DNA of 64,000 bases, taken from positions 90,059,001 to 90,123,000 of the forward strand of contig JAIOJX010000005.1 in assembly GCA_022376925.1 (NCBI GenBank), read 5' to 3'. A program made the translations under genes and the position numbers. Numbering within the stretch: position 1 is the first letter of the stretch; the number at the start of each line of letters is the position of its first letter. The notes beneath the pieces are model-generated. The model saw only the letters and a program-made list of their open reading frames with translations. It was not told where the DNA came from and did not search any database. This document shows, piece by piece, positions 47,730 through 57,304 of this stretch. This DNA is from Tragulus kanchil. Its lineage: Eukaryota; Chordata; Mammalia; Artiodactyla; Tragulidae.

Positions 47730-47765
<36 letters not shown>

Positions 47766-48403
47766 GTGCACACACTAACTAAAGTATCATAAGATTTTTA
47801 AAAAACTGGATACACTGATTTCAGCATGATAAAACACAATTTAGAAAACTAATCTGGAGTGTGGCTTGGTAGATTTTGTGGAACTAAGTCCAATTTCTCT
47901 CTTTCCTTTGGTTTCTTCTTTGGTTTCATCTCAGGGATATTTATATTCAATGGAACCCCTTGGAGCTAAGGGGAGTGATCATTTCATAATGAGTTCTGAA
48001 TTTTGCATGCTCCTTATTTATATATTCAAGAACCTGTGAAATAATGGACAGAAATCTGGCCATTCTGTTTCTTCGGGCTATGTTGAATACATCACTGAAT
48101 CTTGGGTCGGGGCTGGGGGCTAGCGGGGGCTTGGGACTCTTAGAATGCAGAGGAAGATATGAGGCATGTTTTCCCTGACCACTGGGATTCTCACCACCCC
48201 CTCCCCCATGGTCCCCACAGGAGCCATTCCAAACCAGCCTGCTTCCAAAGTCAAGGGGCTCCTGTCCCATCTGAATCTCTACATGTTTTTTTTTTAATCC
48301 TTTATCTTGTTTGTTTCTCTGATGATAAAGGAGAGTAGAATGTGCTCTAATGGAGACATGAAAAATACTGAATCTGGCCAATCCAGATTACTCTGCTCTT
48401 TAA
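46143..48403. repeat. Tandem duplication D14 (offset about 1144-1141 bp)
   Basis: Copy A is 46143-47258, then about 28 bp, and copy B is 47287-48403. Copies are near-identical outside a TG microsatellite (46589-46622, 47732-47764) and T runs. A 157-codon minus-strand frame in copy A becomes 144 codons in copy B through a 1 bp homopolymer shift, which argues against coding. Confidence 0.95.
46589..46622. repeat. TG microsatellite (copy at 47732-47764)
   Basis: About 17 TG units. The flank just after it differs between copies (TGTACGTGCA against TGTCGTGCA). Confidence 0.95.
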
Positions 48404-50225
48404 AAGCTCCCTTGTAGTTTAGATCATTTGCCCTCCTAGGAGCTCAATGAGCTGCTTTTTCCATGTGTTCCTGTGAATAATGCCTATGTCATGGTCTCAA
48501 CTGGAAAGAAGGGAGAAAACAAGAAGAGAAAACACACTTTGTTACTACAAGTCTTGTCAGTGATGTCAATCCTGACATCATTTTGTTTTCCTTTCAAAAC
48601 ACATTTTATGTTTTTGGTGACTATTAAACAGTTTCATAGGATCTAGGTTCTAATGCTCGATATTATACACAAAGAGAGGATAGAAAGTATATTAATACTT
48701 TAATTTATCACATGAAATGATACTTTCTGTCCTGTAAAACTAATGGATGATTACATTCTACTGGGGTTTTGTGAGGTTTCTGCTGCTTTTCAGTCTCAAA
48801 GATCAGACAGCATTATAGGTACTGAGGATACTCCACTGCCTTTCAGAAGTATATCATAGGGCTCCAACCTTCAACCCCCTGGCTGTAGACTAGGGGTTGG
48901 TGAATTTTCTCAGAAAGAGGGCAAAAAATACATTTTAGATTTTATTGGCCATACAGCCTCCCACATATTCCAATAGAACTTTATTTGTGAACATTGAAAT
49001 ATGAATAGCTTATCATTTTCACTTGTCACAGAATATTATTTTTTAAATTTACACCCACAATTTAAAAATGTAAAAGCCAGTTTTAGTTCATGGGCAGCAC
49101 AAAAACAGGTAGTGTGTCCGTTTTGGTCTTCAGGTCATAGTTTGGTAGTTAAAATGTTTTAAAGAACCTGTGAATATGGCGATGGAGGGATACATCCGAC
49201 CTAGCGGGGCTTGGGACTCTTAGAATGCAGAGGAAGATATGAGGCATGTTTTCCCTGACCACTGGGATTCTCACCACCCCCTCCCCCATGGTCCCCACAG
49301 GAGCCATTCCAAACCAGCCTGCTTCCAAAGTCAAGGGGCTCCTGTCCCATCTGAATCTCTACATGTTTTTTTTTTAATCCTTTATCTTGTTTGTTTCTCT
49401 GATGATAAAGGAGAGTAGAATGTGCTCTAATGGAGACATGAAAAATACTGAATCTGGCCAATCCAGATTACTCTGCTCTTTAAAAGCTCCCTTGTAGTTT
49501 AGATCATTTGCCCTCCTAGGAGCTCAATGAGCTGCTTTTTCCATGTGTTCCTGTGAATAATGCCTATGTCATGGTCTCAACTGGAAAGAAGGGAGAAAAC
49601 AAGAAGAGAAAACACACTTTGTTACTACAAGTCTTGTCAGTGATGTCAATCCTGACATCATTTTGTTTTCCTTTCAAAACACATTTTATGTTTTTGGTGA
49701 CTATTAAACAGTTTCATAGGATCTAGGTTCTAATGCTCGATATTATACACAAAGAGAGGATAGAAAGTATATTAATACTTTAATTTATCACATGAAATGA
49801 TACTTTCTGTCCTGTAAAACTAATGGATGATTACATTCTACTGGGGTTTTGTGAGGTTTCTGCTGCTTTTCAGTCTCAAAGATCAGACAGCATTATAGGT
49901 ACTGAGGATACTCCACTGCCTTTCAGAAGTATATCATAGGGCTCCAACCTTCAACCCCCTGGCTGTAGACTAGGGGTTGGTGAATTTTCTCAGAAAGAGG
50001 GCAAAAAATACATTTTAGATTTTATTGGCCATACAGCCTCCCACATATTCCAATAGAACTTTATTTGTGAACATTGAAATATGAATAGCTTATCATTTTC
50101 ACTTGTCACAGAATATTATTTTTTAAATTTACACCCACAATTTAAAAATGTAAAAGCCAGTTTTAGTTCATGGGCAGCACAAAAACAGGTAGTGGGTCCG
50201 TTTTGGTCTTCAGGTCATAGTTTGG
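48120..50225. repeat. Tandem duplication D15 (offset 1081-1080 bp)
   Basis: Copy A is 48120-49145, then 55 bp of filler that ends ATACATCCGAC, and copy B is 49201-50225. Only single-base differences were noticed. It starts within copy B of D14, so the region around 46.8-50.2 kb contains three copies of some segments. Confidence 0.95.
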
Positions 50226-50237
50226 AGACCCGTGATG
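49974..50237 (+). mobile_element. hAT-Charlie-type DNA transposon (truncated copy at 48893-49145)
   Basis: TAGGGGTTGGTGAATTTTCT at one end, TTTTATTGGCCATACAGCCT and CCAATAGAACTTTATTTGTG inside, and GTCATAGTTTGGAGACCCGTG at the other end give the terminal-inverted-repeat layout of a common non-autonomous hAT family (MER58-like from memory). The earlier copy is cut by the D15 junction. Confidence 0.7.
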
Positions 50238-51240
50238 TAGATACTGATGACATCTCATGAGAAACCAACCTTCACAATTAAAGGTTGGGATGTGGGAGGC
50301 TCGTTTTCAGGGTACAAAGATAGGGAAGGTGCATTTCTCCAAGTGTTTGTCTGGACCTGCTGGATCTTGAGAGGATTTGTGAATAGGAGAGATGTCAGGA
50401 ATGATTTCAGCATGGGCACGAAAACCCTCTTCCTCTTGCTCTTCTTAGGAGTGGCTTCTGACATTGGGGGTTGTCCCCCCAAATTCATTAACTGTTCACA
50501 TGCTCCCAGCCTCTCCTGGTTCCTCTCTGCCTCCTCCACCCTCCTGAAATGTCCATGGGGCACATAGGGAAAGAGCCCCTGATTAGCGGGTTGGTGACAT
50601 GAAGACGCAGACAGCACTGAGTATCACAGCTTTCGGGCAGCTCTCACACACAGGAAGAGCTGCCTGAAGGGAAGTGCAGCAAGCAGCATCCCTGCCCCCA
50701 CCCTCCCCTCAGCCGAGACCCCGTCCTCTGGTCCTCTGCTCGCAGAGAAAACTTCCCCAGCCAGTCCTAGCTGGATGATTCACAGTTCAGAGTGGCTTGA
50801 TGTGAGTGGACACTGGACCCTTGGTTCCCAGTGGGGAGCCTAGATGGCTGTAAAAGACCGTAACTTCCGAGATGCTCTGTGCTTCAGATCCCTGAAGATA
50901 AAAGATCACCAGACTTCTCTTTAAGGCAGGGACTCTTCCTCACACAGCCTGATACAAGTCTCTGTCCCTTTGTCTGAGCTCCAAATGAAGAGTATCTGAA
51001 GGATGCTGGTGCCATTGTTTCTCATGAGCAGTATCAGTGCCCCTTAAAAAATCCAAGTTGAATCTCACTTTATACATGAAATCACGCAGTAAAAATCCTA
51101 CAATTTGGTGCTTGTTGAAGGAATCCGTTATGAATTCTAGACACAGCACCAGCATCAATTCACAATGTACCATGAACCACTTGGCCTTCCATCTCTTCAT
51201 CTTTCAAATGATGAGGCTTGAGTACATGAATTCCAAGGGT
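50238..51240. other. Unassigned non-coding stretch
   Basis: Unique-looking and somewhat GC-richer DNA. Frames of 106 and 120 codons overlap on opposite strands (50247-50617) and lack domains. A gene here is not supported. Confidence 0.4.
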
Positions 51241-53365
51241 ACATAATGGACTCTACTCTGTTGCTAGAGAAACATTTTTCACCAGTGGGTCTCCTAGAGG
51301 TAGCATGTAATATTCCAAATATGAGATAGAAAGTGTGGCCATCCTATCCCCTTTTGGAGCATTTCATTTTTTCAATAGATCCATCAGCCTCCCACGTCAA
51401 CCCTTGCTCACCATTCGGGGAAGTTAGCTTCTGTCTGTGCTTCTCTTTTTGCAGCTGCTGTATCCGTGAGATGAGCAATGATTGTGGGGGAAACAAAATG
51501 TCCTGGCCGGGGGGTGGGTTGAAGGAGACAATTATGGGAATTATTATTCCTCTTATTTAGGGTAATTATAGAGTGTTTTCCCTGAAGCACTCCACAGAAA
51601 GGTTGAATCAGTTGGAATTATTTATCCTAGGGATGAGATGATCAGAGAGGTGGGGAGAAATCAATAATAGTTTTGAGTATTTGCAAGACGATAATGAACT
51701 GTTCTGTCTTCTCACTGAAGACAGGAGATTAAGAAATTGGCGGGAGGGATCTCAATTAGATGTGAGGAAGAATGCCTTGCTGGTAAGTGTGATTAAACCC
51801 TGATGGGAATTACTTAGAGGTTGGGGTGCCTAGGCACTTTGATGCTTGCCTGCAGCCTGATGTCTTGTTCTCTGATTTCCCCAAGGGATGGCTTACAGGA
51901 TTCAATGAATAGATCCACGGGCCTGTACTCCCAGGCTCCCGGCATTATGATAAACCAGGTGTGTTAGCACAGACATCAAGGGTGGTCTTCAAGAGGACAA
52001 GTAACACAGCCTTGGTTGTAGAAATAAGGTTTGCCGCTCCAGAGGCAAGAGTTTAGCTTGGGGAAGCAGCCCAGAATTTGGTAGAAGAGTTTGTTATCCA
52101 TCTTGCAACAGCCAGCCCAGGGATGGTGAGGATTTCCTCGGCCAACTGCACCCTATTCCACCTGGGCATCAGTTGATGGGAGCTTTCCCCTTCTAGACCC
52201 TGACCTCCCAGCCACTTCCTGGATGCAGCAGGAAGATCAGACCTGCTATGTTCCAGGGTGGTGCTGGCTCCATAGCGTGTCAGTCCACAAATAAGAAAGA
52301 GGGAACAGTGACATAATGGACTCTACTCTGTTGCTAGAGAAACATTTTTCACCAGTGGGTCTCCTAGAGGTAGCATGTAATATTCCAAATATGAGATAGA
52401 AAGTGTGGCCATCCTATCCCCTTTTGGAGCATTTCATTTTTTCAATAGATCCATCAGCCTCCCACGTCAACCCTTGCTCACCATTCGGGGAAGTTAGCTT
52501 CTGTCTGTGCTTCTCTTTTTGCAGCTGCTGTATCCGTGAGATGAGCAATGATTGTGGGGGAAACAAAATGTCCTGGCCGGGGGGTGGGTTGAAGGAGACA
52601 ATTATGGGAATTATTATTCCTCTTATTTAGGGTAATTATAGAGTGTTTTCCCTGAAGCACTCCACAGAAAGGTTGAATCAGTTGGAATTATTTATCCTAG
52701 GGATGAGATGATCAGAGAGGTGGGGAGAAATCAATAATAGTTTTGAGTATTTGCAAGACGATAATGAACTGTTCTGTCTTCTCACTGAAGACAGGAGATT
52801 AAGAAATTGGCGGGAGGGATCTCAATTAGATGTGAGGAAGAATGCCTTGCTGGTAAGTGTGATTAAACCCTGATGGGAATTACTTAGAGGTTGGGGTGCC
52901 TAGGCACTTTGATGCTTGCCTGCAGCCTGATGTCTTGTTCTCTGATTTCCCCAAGGGATGGCTTACAGGATTCAATGAATAGATCCACGGGCCTGTACTC
53001 CCAGGCTCCCGGCATTATGATAAACCAGGTGTGTTAGCACAGACATCAAGGGTGGTCTTCAAGAGGACAAGTAACACAGCCTTGGTTGTAGAAATAAGGT
53101 TTGCCGCTCCAGAGGCAAGAGTTTAGCTTGGGGAAGCAGCCCAGAATTTGGTAGAAGAGTTTGTTATCCATCTTGCAACAGCCAGCCCAGGGATGGTGAG
53201 GATTTCCTCGGCCAACTGCACCCTATTCCACCTGGGCATCAGTTGATGGGAGCTTTCCCCTTCTAGACCCTGACCTCCCAGCCACTTCCTGGATGCAGCA
53301 GGAAGATCAGACCTGCTATGTTCCAGGGTGGTGCTGGCTCCATAGCGTGTCAGTCCACAAATAAG
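51241..53365. repeat. Tandem duplication D16 (offset 1070 bp)
   Basis: Copy A is 51241-52295, then 15 bp, and copy B is 52311-53365. I found no base differences between the copies. No transposon family or exon was recognised in the unit. Confidence 0.95.
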
Positions 53366-53605
53366 CACAGCAAGTGAGGGTTTATCTGGTTTTCTCTGTG
53401 AAAGCATCATTTCTAGCAGGTATCAGGGGCTCAGCTTCCACAGGGTGACTGTGTAAATGATCGAATGCGGGAAGAGGGGTTAAGATGGAAGTGTGCAGCC
53501 AGCAGATGTCCCCAGGCATTTCAGAGCCATGCCTAGCCTCCCAGTGGTCGCCCCAATCTTGAGTGTCATGTGCCCTCCTGGGGTGCCACAGTCCCTTGGG
53601 AATTG
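53366..53605. other. Unassigned non-coding stretch
   Basis: Short unique segment between D16 and D17 without visible features. Confidence 0.4.
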
Positions 53606-53633
53606 CTAACCCTTGTTCAGAAGAACGGGCTTT

Positions 53634-54300
53634 ATTGGGTTTTTTTATTAATTTTTATTGGAGTATAGTTGCTTTGCTTCCCTCGTGATTCAGTTGGTAA
53701 AGGACCCCCTTGCAATGCAGGACAAATAAAAGCCCAGGGTTCAATCCCTGGGTCCAGAAGATCCCCTCGAGAAGGGAATGGCAACCCACCCCAGTATTCT
53801 TGCCTGGAAAATTCCATGGACAGAGGAGCCTGGGCAACAGTCCTTGGTGTCATAAGAGTCAGACACGACTGAGTGACTAAACAACCACACAGTTGCTGTG
53901 CAATGTTGTGTTAGTTTCTGCTGTACAGCAAAGGGAATCAACTATATGTATACCCTTTTTGGGCTTCCTTCTTATTTAGATCACCACAGAGCACTGAGGA
54001 GAGCACTGACCATTGAGTAGCATTATATAGCACAGGGAGTAGTAGGTTCTCATGAGTTATCTATTTTATACACACTGTCAATAGTGTATGTATATACAAT
54101 CCCAATCTCCCAATTCCTCCCACCCAACTTCCCTTTGGCTCTTGAAGGAAGCAAAATATCCCTACGTTTGTTCTCTGCCTCTCTATCTCTATTTCTGCTT
54201 TGCAAATAAGATCATCTGTATCATTGTTTAGATTCCACATACATGCATGAACATAGATATTTGTTTTTCTCTTTCTGACTTACTTTACTCTGTATTGACA
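53634..54300 (-). mobile_element. L1 LINE 3' end with nested Bov-A (copy at 54738-55402)
   Basis: Antisense 3' UTR words TTTTATTGGAGTATAGTTGC, TTAGTTTCTGCTGTACAGCA and CAATCCCAATCTCCCAATTC, then TTTTCTCTTTCTGACTTACT toward ORF2. A Bov-A SINE splits it at 53679-53886. Confidence 0.9.
53679..53886 (+). mobile_element. Bov-tA/Bov-A SINE nested in L1 (copy at 54780-54987)
   Basis: CTTCCCTCGTGATTCAGTTG, CCAGGGTTCAATCCCTGGGT, CCCAGTATTCTTGCCTGGAA and GTCAGACACGACTGAGTGAC. AGTTGCT on each side fits a short target duplication. The 60-75 codon frames over it are readthrough. Confidence 0.95.
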
Positions 54301-54521
54301 GTCTCTTGGCACCAGCTTTAGAACAAAGGCCTAAGTGCAAATGCCTGGACAGCAGGCCCCTAAATTCCAGTAGTGAAATAGACTGTGGTCAGGCCACAGC
54401 ATGTGCCAAGGGCAGAGACAGGAAGCCATCGCTCAATACCAGACTTGTGGCCCAACGGAATGGTGGGCCCAGACATGCCAGATCCTCACATTATTCATTT
54501 TTGAACAAGAACTCTAGATTT

Positions 54522-54675
54522 GGGGACTTCTCTGGCAATCTAGTGGTTAAGATTTTGCCTTCCAGTGCCGGGGGTGCAGGTTTGATCCCTGGTCAGAGAG
54601 CTAAGATCCCATATGCCTCACAGCCAAGAGACCAGAACATAAAACAGAAGCAGTATTGTAACAAATTCAAAATAA
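54522..54675 (+). mobile_element. CHR-type tRNA SINE (copy at 55625-55775)
   Basis: GGGGACTTCTCTGGCAATCT head, B-box region GGTTTGATCCC, and the tail words ACCAGAACATAAAACAGAAG and GTATTGTAACAAATTCAA followed by A-rich DNA. Confidence 0.85.
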
Positions 54676-55934
54676 AAAAAAAAATTCAACAATCGGTGTC
54701 AGAATTGGACTAACCCTTGTTCAGAAGAACGGGCTTTATTGGGTTTTTATTAATTTTATTGGAGTATAGTTGCTTTGCTTCCCTCGTGATTCAGTTGGTA
54801 AAGGACCCCCTTGCAATGCAGGACAAATAAAAGCCCAGGGTTCAATCCCTGGGTCCAGAAGATCCCCTCGAGAAGGGAATGGCAACCCACCCCAGTATTC
54901 TTGCCTGGAAAATTCCATGGACAGAGGAGCCTGGGCAACAGTCCTTGGTGTCATAAGAGTCAGACACGACTGAGTGACTAAACAACCACACAGTTGCTGT
55001 GCAATGTTGTGTTAGTTTCTGCTGTACAGCAAAGGGAATCAACTATATGTATACCCTTTTTGGGCTTCCTTCTTATTTAGATCACCACAGAGCACTGAGG
55101 AGAGCACTGACCATTGAGTAGCATTATATAGCACAGGGAGTAGTAGGTTCTCATGAGTTATCTATTTTATACACACTGTCAATAGTGTATGTATATACAA
55201 TCCCAATCTCCCAATTCCTCCCACCCAACTTCCCTTTGGCTCTTGAAGGAAGCAAAATATCCCTACGTTTGTTCTCTGCCTCTCTATCTCTATTTCTGCT
55301 TTGCAAATAAGATCATCTGTATCATTGTTTAGATTCCACATACATGCATGAACATAGATATTTGTTTTTCTCTTTCTGACTTACTTTACTCTGTATTGAC
55401 AGTCTCTTGGCACCAGCTTTAGAACAAAGGCCTAAGTGCAAATGCCTGGACAGCAGGCCCCTAAATTCCAGTAGTGAAATAGACTGTGGTCAGGCCACAG
55501 CATGTGCCAAGGGCAGAGACAGGAAGCCATCGCTCAATACCAGACTTGTGGCCCAACGGAATGGTGGGCCCAGACATGCCAGATCCTCACATTATTCATT
55601 TTTTTGAACAAGAACTCTAGATTTGGGGACTTCTCTGGCAATCTAGTGGTTAAGATTTTGCCTTCCAGTGCCGGGGGTGCAGGTTTGATCCCTGGTCAGA
55701 GAGCTAAGATCCCATATGCCTCACAGCCAAGAGACCAGAACATAAAACAGAAGCAGTATTGTAACAAATTCAATAAAACTTCAACAAAGAAAAAACAAAA
55801 ACAGAAACTCTAGCTTTTTATGTATCTCTCAGTTTTTAAGTGTTTTCAACTGAAAATATATCTAAAACACATTGAAGGCCAAAAAAGCATGTACTTGCTA
55901 CTGGCAACCGGTGCCTTCCCGTTAGCATCCTATA

Positions 55935-56125
55935 GAATCAGATGCATATGCTGGCCATTTCCTAGCTGCTCCCCTTGGCAAGTTACTTAACTTCTCTTAA
56001 CTCCAATGTCCTGCTTCTGATTGTTAAGAGAGAGTGCTTCACAGTGTTGCGATAAGGTAAAAAAATATATAGTGCTTTCCTGCAGGGTCCTTAATAACTA
56101 TTAAATGATAATAATCACTATGATT
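55935..56125 (+). mobile_element. MIR SINE
   Basis: TTGGCAAGTTACTTAACTTC is the MIR core signature. GTGTTGCGATAAGGTAAAAA and AGGGTCCTTAATAACTATTA follow in order. Confidence 0.8.
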
Positions 56126-56410
56126 ATATTATTATTAGATTAAACCATATGAAATTGCTGGTAGGGACATGGAAGTGACTTACAAAAATGGCAGTTTCAT
56201 GTGGTTAATTAGTATCATACAGTATAATCATATGGTACTAATAATTATTAATGTAAAATCCTACCCTGTGTATGTTATTATTTTATCATTATTGTTAATA
56301 TTAGGCTTACACACTCACTCCCTAAACACATATTTATGATCTCCCCTTTTACTCTTTTTCCACAGTACTTTTTCTGTTGATTGTATTTGGTAACTTCTTT
56401 ATTATGCTCA

Positions 56411-56580
56411 TGGTTTAAAATCTGCCTGCCACATCCCTGCTGGTATATAAGCTTTTTTTAATGCAGGGATTTTTGTTTTTTCTGCTTTGCTTATTGTCTT
56501 TCTCTACCCACACCACCCCAGCACCTAGAGGAGGGGCTGATAGGCAGTAGACTCTCTATAAATAGGCAGAGAGTGAATAG
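56411..56580 (+). mobile_element. L2 LINE 3' end
   Basis: TGCAGGGATTTTTGTTTTTT, ACACCACCCCAGCACCTAGA and GGCAGTAGACTCTCTATAAA match the L2 3' end, where a cagggac word, a ccccagcacctag word and a gtaggtgctcaataaa word follow in order. Confidence 0.65.
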
Positions 56581-57257
56581 ACATACACACTGGCCTTCTC
56601 AACATTGAATTCAGTTCACCATGGACGCTTTCCTTCATGTCTAATAGGTGTAAGGGATCTACTGATTAGAACTGTTCTAAATAAAACATAAATGCAAGTT
56701 CTTAGGATGATGGATTTTTTAGGACTTTGCCTCTTGAGCTCAAAGTTACCGAAGTACTGTGTGTCCCAAATCTGAAAAACTGAATTCAATTATTAAAAAA
56801 AAAAAAAATAGAGAAACTTTGATCCAGAAGCATTCGATAAGTGTTTTTTTCTGATTATACTCATGAGCTTCTTCTAGTGCTATATATTTTAAAGGGTCAT
56901 CGATTCTATTTGTCCTTAAACAGAAGGATATTAAGTTTGTAAGACAGGTCTCCTTGATAATACAGTCTGCTTTCACTGTGTCTGTGTGTGTGTGTGTGTT
57001 TCCATATCTTCAGTAGTGAAGCCAATGGCAGCAAAAGAAATTAGACGTTTAAAAAGCTCAGTAGTAAAGGGCGGGCCTGACTGAATCCCAGAGGAGGAGA
57101 AAATGGTGGTATTGTCTTTAGAAGGAATGTCAGAGTAGCCTGCATTCAGAGGAAAGTGCTGATAAGCAGAATGACAAAAGCTGGTTTCAGGAGTGATTCC
57201 CAGCAGCCAGGGTACACTCCCAGCTGATTGCCCTGCTATTTTCGGTGTCCCCGTATC
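56581..57257. other. Unique sequence upstream of candidate exon
   Basis: No transposon is recognised from 56600 on. It contains a TG run at 56981-56999, a GC box GGGCGGGC at 57069-57076 and an E-box CAGCTG near 57221. These are compatible with, but do not prove, a minor promoter. Confidence 0.35.
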
Positions 57258-57298
57258 ATGACTAAATACACGCAGCTTGACTGGAAGCCACAGATATG
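57258..57298 (+). CDS. Candidate short first coding exon (hypothetical)
   Basis: ATG at 57258 has A at -3 and opens 13 codons (M-T-K-Y-T-Q-L-D-W-K-P-Q-I) plus two bases. It ends at 57298 directly before GTAAGTCT, a strong 5' splice donor. Reading on without splicing would meet a stop (TAA) two codons later, as expected of an exon end. The segment lies in unique DNA with a GC box about 180 bp upstream. I do not recognise the peptide, and no downstream exon is visible in the remaining 6.7 kb. A chance donor is the main alternative. Confidence 0.25.
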
Positions 57299-57304
57299 GT
57301 AAGT

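Larger units (their letters stand above)
53606..55772. repeat. Tandem duplication D17 (offset 1104-1101 bp)
   Basis: Copy A is 53606-54670, then about 40 bp of A-rich filler, and copy B is 54710-55772. Differences are in T runs and in the SINE tail. The unit stacks an L1, a Bov-A SINE and a CHR-type SINE. This is the last duplication in the window. Confidence 0.95.

Noticed and set aside
46806..48381. 157- and 144-codon minus-strand frames with similar sequence
   Set aside because: They are the two D14 copies of one segment. A homopolymer indel changes the N-terminus, and there is no recognisable domain.
50247..50617. Opposed 106- and 120-codon frames
   Set aside because: They overlap on opposite strands, and neither shows a domain, signal or splice sites that would support coding.
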